DNA of 7,271 nucleotides from an uncultured Coriobacteriaceae bacterium. GTDB taxonomy: Bacteria; Actinomycetota; Coriobacteriia; Coriobacteriales; Atopobiaceae. The stretch's first letter is position 1. Each line of letters begins with the position of its first letter. A program made the translations under genes and the position numbers. The notes beneath the pieces are model-generated. The model saw only the letters and a program-made list of their open reading frames with translations, was not told the DNA's origin and searched no databases. The stretch is taken from the NCBI GenBank assembly GCA_902772085.1, contig CACXZL010000167.1, positions 1 through 7,271 of the forward strand. The letters run 5' to 3'. Of this stretch, positions 5,961-7,271 are shown piece by piece.

Positions 5961-6180
5961 TGCTGGAATCGCGTTTGGCGAGGGTCGGCTTGCTGGAAAT
6001 GCGTTTCACGAGGCCCGGTCTGCTGGAAATGCGTTTGGCGAGGGAGCGTCTGCTGGAATCTCGTTTCACGAGGGTGAATCTGCTGGAATCTCGTTTCACG
6101 AGGCTCGCCAAACGAGATTCCGGTAGAGTCGCCCTCGCCAAACGGAAAACCGACAGATGCTCCCTCGCCAAACGGAAAAG
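5961..6180. repeat. Array of eight 30-bp units with an orientation switch
   Basis: Five direct units start with TGCTGGAA at 5961, 5991, 6021, 6051 and 6081, exactly 30 bp apart. Each contains CGTTT, then GGC or CAC, then GAGG, followed by about 7 variable bases. Three further units in the opposite orientation have CTCGCCAAACG at 6104, 6134 and 6164, again exactly 30 bp apart. The GGC/CAC choice alternates in the first four direct units. The same decapeptide pattern can be read from direct units on the plus strand and from inverted units on the minus strand, but differences between units are mostly non-synonymous and no start with a ribosome site is seen, so I treat it as a non-coding repeat. 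Variable parts are too short to be CRISPR spacers. Confidence 0.88.
6080..6126. repeat. Hairpin at the orientation switch of the 30-bp array
   Basis: The last direct unit and first inverted unit form a 17-bp stem: 6080-6096 pairs with 6110-6126, twelve contiguous Watson-Crick pairs (GGAATCTCGTTT with AAACGAGATTCC) extended by five more that include two G-U wobbles, around a 13-nt apical part. No T-run follows. Confidence 0.8.
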
Positions 6181-6224
6181 CGTCAGAAGCCTGGCGGCCA
6201 GCGCGAGTGACCTTGTTGGCGTTG

Positions 6225-6325
6225 CCGTTCACGCCCCTGTCCTCTGCGCCAGCCCGCAAGCGACTCCACGCTCGCTTCGTGAGTCGCCGCTTGCACGCAT
6301 GCGCAGAGGACAGGGGTGTGAACGG
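6225..6325. repeat. Long palindromic, MITE-like hairpin element
   Basis: The 25-nt arms 6225-6249 and 6301-6325 are complementary except for one G-T wobble. Between them a second stem forms: GCAAGC and GACTC on the left (6257-6266) pair with GAGTC and GCTTGC on the right, with a 3-base bulge, ending in a CACG/CGTG tip. The 101-bp element is thus one long folded hairpin. It is flanked by direct repeats CCTTGTTGGCG (6211-6221) and CCTTGTCGGCG (6329-6339), each 3 bp away, which could be a target duplication. It has no coding capacity. It ends 31 bp downstream of the GT2 gene's stop, but the lack of a T-run argues against a plain terminator. Confidence 0.8.
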
Positions 6326-6356
6326 AAACCTTGTCGGCGAAGGCCCTTTGGCGCGG

Positions 6357-7271
6357 TTACGCCAAGTCGAAGTAGGCGCCATACGGATCGAGATTGGGAT
6401 TCAGTGCAGGATCCCCCTGGGCAAAGAAGGCCGCGTGCCGAGTCATGGTGTATGCGCGCTCTTCGAGGAAACGCTGGCGCAGCCGCACGTCAGTGCGTTC
6501 GCGTCCCCGCGTGGCAAACTCGCGATGGTGCAAAACCGCATGCGCGCACACCGTCACGGCATAGCCCGCTTCGCGTGCCCGCAGACAGAAGTCCCCGTCG
6601 TTGAATCCCACGGCAAGCTCCTCGTCGTACCCGCCCAACTCGTCGTAGAGCGAGCGCCGCACCATCTGACAGGCACCGGTGACCATGGAATAATCCCCCG
6701 GCATGGCGGCGGCATAGCCAGGGCCCAAGGCGTCGCGCGTGAGGTTCTGACACACGTGGCAGAAGTCGCCATTCGGATTTGCCGCCATGCCCACGTGCTG
6801 GATAAGCCCGTCGCCAAAGAGCAGCTTCGCGCCAACGACGCCGACCTCCGGCCTCATGAGGCAGCCCGCCATCTCCTCCAACCAGCACGGCTCGATTACC
6901 TCGGTGTCGTTGTTTAGCAGCACCACCAGCTCGCCTGAGGACTGGCGAACGCCGTAGTTCACGATGGCCGAGTAGTTGAACGCCCCGGCCACCGGCGGCT
7001 CCCACGTCACCACGCGCACACGCCCGTCCCTGCGCTTGAGTTCCTCATAGAGGGCAAACGTTTGCGGTTCGCGGCTGTTGTTTTCCACCAGCACGATTTC
7101 GTAGTCCGGATAGGTCGAGCGGTCAAGGATCGACTCCACGCAAGTCCGAAGCAGCACGGACTGATCGCGCGTAGGTATCACCACGCTCACGCGCGGCACA
7201 GGGTCGGGCAGCCGATACCGCACGCGATAGGTGTATGGCAACACGCCGTCATCCACCTCGGCGGCGATTCC
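6357..7271 (-). CDS. GT2 family glycosyltransferase, C-terminal part
   Basis: The C-terminal 304 residues of an inverting GT-A glycosyltransferase of family GT2; the frame is open through the right edge, so the start and any further domains lie outside. The GTG at 7254-7256 is only an internal valine. In the visible part the nucleotide-binding strand VSVVIPTRD lies at 28-36, ENNS at 63-66, the metal-binding region LLNNDTEVI at 118-126, TGACQMVRR at 198-206 and the acceptor-site segment GFNDGDFCLRARE at 222-234, followed by a histidine-rich LHHREF. The stretch before VSVVIPTRD (DGVLPYTYRVRYRLP) resembles the linker that precedes the catalytic domain in large, multi-domain polysaccharide glycosyltransferases, so a longer fusion protein is likely (inference). 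It ends cleanly at TAA 6357-6359, within a small stem (6347-6353 with 6360-6366). The role is probably surface polysaccharide assembly; the sugar is unknown. Confidence 0.9.
   Translation of the reverse strand, partial: GIAAEVDDGVLPYTYRVRYRLPDPVPRVSVVIPTRDQSVLLRTCVESILDRSTYPDYEIVLVENNSREPQTFALYEELKRRDGRVRVVTWEPPVAGAFNYSAIVNYGVRQSSGELVVLLNNDTEVIEPCWLEEMAGCLMRPEVGVVGAKLLFGDGLIQHVGMAANPNGDFCHVCQNLTRDALGPGYAAAMPGDYSMVTGACQMVRRSLYDELGGYDEELAVGFNDGDFCLRAREAGYAVTVCAHAVLHHREFATRGRERTDVRLRQRFLEERAYTMTRHAAFFAQGDPALNPNLDPYGAYFDLA

Noticed and set aside
5896..6126. Small plus-strand frame with repeated SAGxxFxE peptides
   Set aside because: Differences between units are mostly non-synonymous, no ribosome site precedes the ATG, and the frame ends where the units change orientation.
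5961..6180. CRISPR array
   Set aside because: Only about 7 variable bases lie between conserved cores, orientation reverses within the array, and no cas gene is present.
6347..6366. Terminator at the stop of the GT2 gene
   Set aside because: A 7-bp stem includes the stop codon itself but no T-run follows on the minus strand.
5729..6604. Plus-strand frame of about 291 codons with a decapeptide repeat LLESRxxRxx
   Set aside because: It runs antisense into the GT2 gene and its repeated peptide simply reflects the 30-bp period. Several frames on both strands are open over the same array.

Overview
The window looks like part of the chromosome of a GC-rich, Gram-positive actinobacterium. Coriobacteriia (Olsenella, Atopobium or Collinsella relatives) fits best. 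The clues are a galactofuranosyltransferase-2-like enzyme placed directly before lgt, the style of the polysaccharide glycosyltransferases, and the codon use. This is a judgement from protein character, not a database match.

Left part (1-4537) is dense and ordinary. The 3' end of deoC (deoxyribose-phosphate aldolase) converges on lgt (prolipoprotein diacylglyceryl transferase). Upstream of lgt on the minus strand, 11 bp away, lies a 625-residue GlfT2-like glycosyltransferase; the two probably form one transcription unit whose RBS and stop codon overlap. A 190-bp divergent intergenic region separates it from a plus-strand GT8 glycosyltransferase. These genes serve the cell envelope: lipoprotein lipidation plus assembly of a surface glycan.

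Middle part (4538-6356) is about 1.8 kb of repeat-rich accessory DNA holding one intact small gene. In order it contains: a family of 38-bp cores built around the palindrome GTGTACAC, two of them carried on exact 74-bp tandem units with long hairpins; a perfect 14-bp inverted repeat; a G-rich 23-bp tandem repeat; a HepT-type HEPN toxin gene (minus strand) whose usual partner, a MntA-type nucleotidyltransferase, survives only as its 3' part; an array of eight 30-bp units, five in one orientation and three in the other, all on one 30-bp register; and a ~100-bp near-perfect hairpin flanked by 11-bp direct repeats, resembling a small non-autonomous (MITE-like) element.

Right part (6357-7271) is the C-terminal end of a minus-strand GT2 glycosyltransferase that runs off the window, again pointing to surface polysaccharide synthesis. 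The repeat region therefore sits inside a polysaccharide neighbourhood, a common place for DNA turnover. I found no CRISPR array, tRNA, rRNA, transposase or convincing intrinsic terminator. The items most worth a second look are the phased palindrome array, the switching 30-bp array, the hairpin element, and the HepT that lacks both an intact antitoxin and the tyrosine normally AMPylated.
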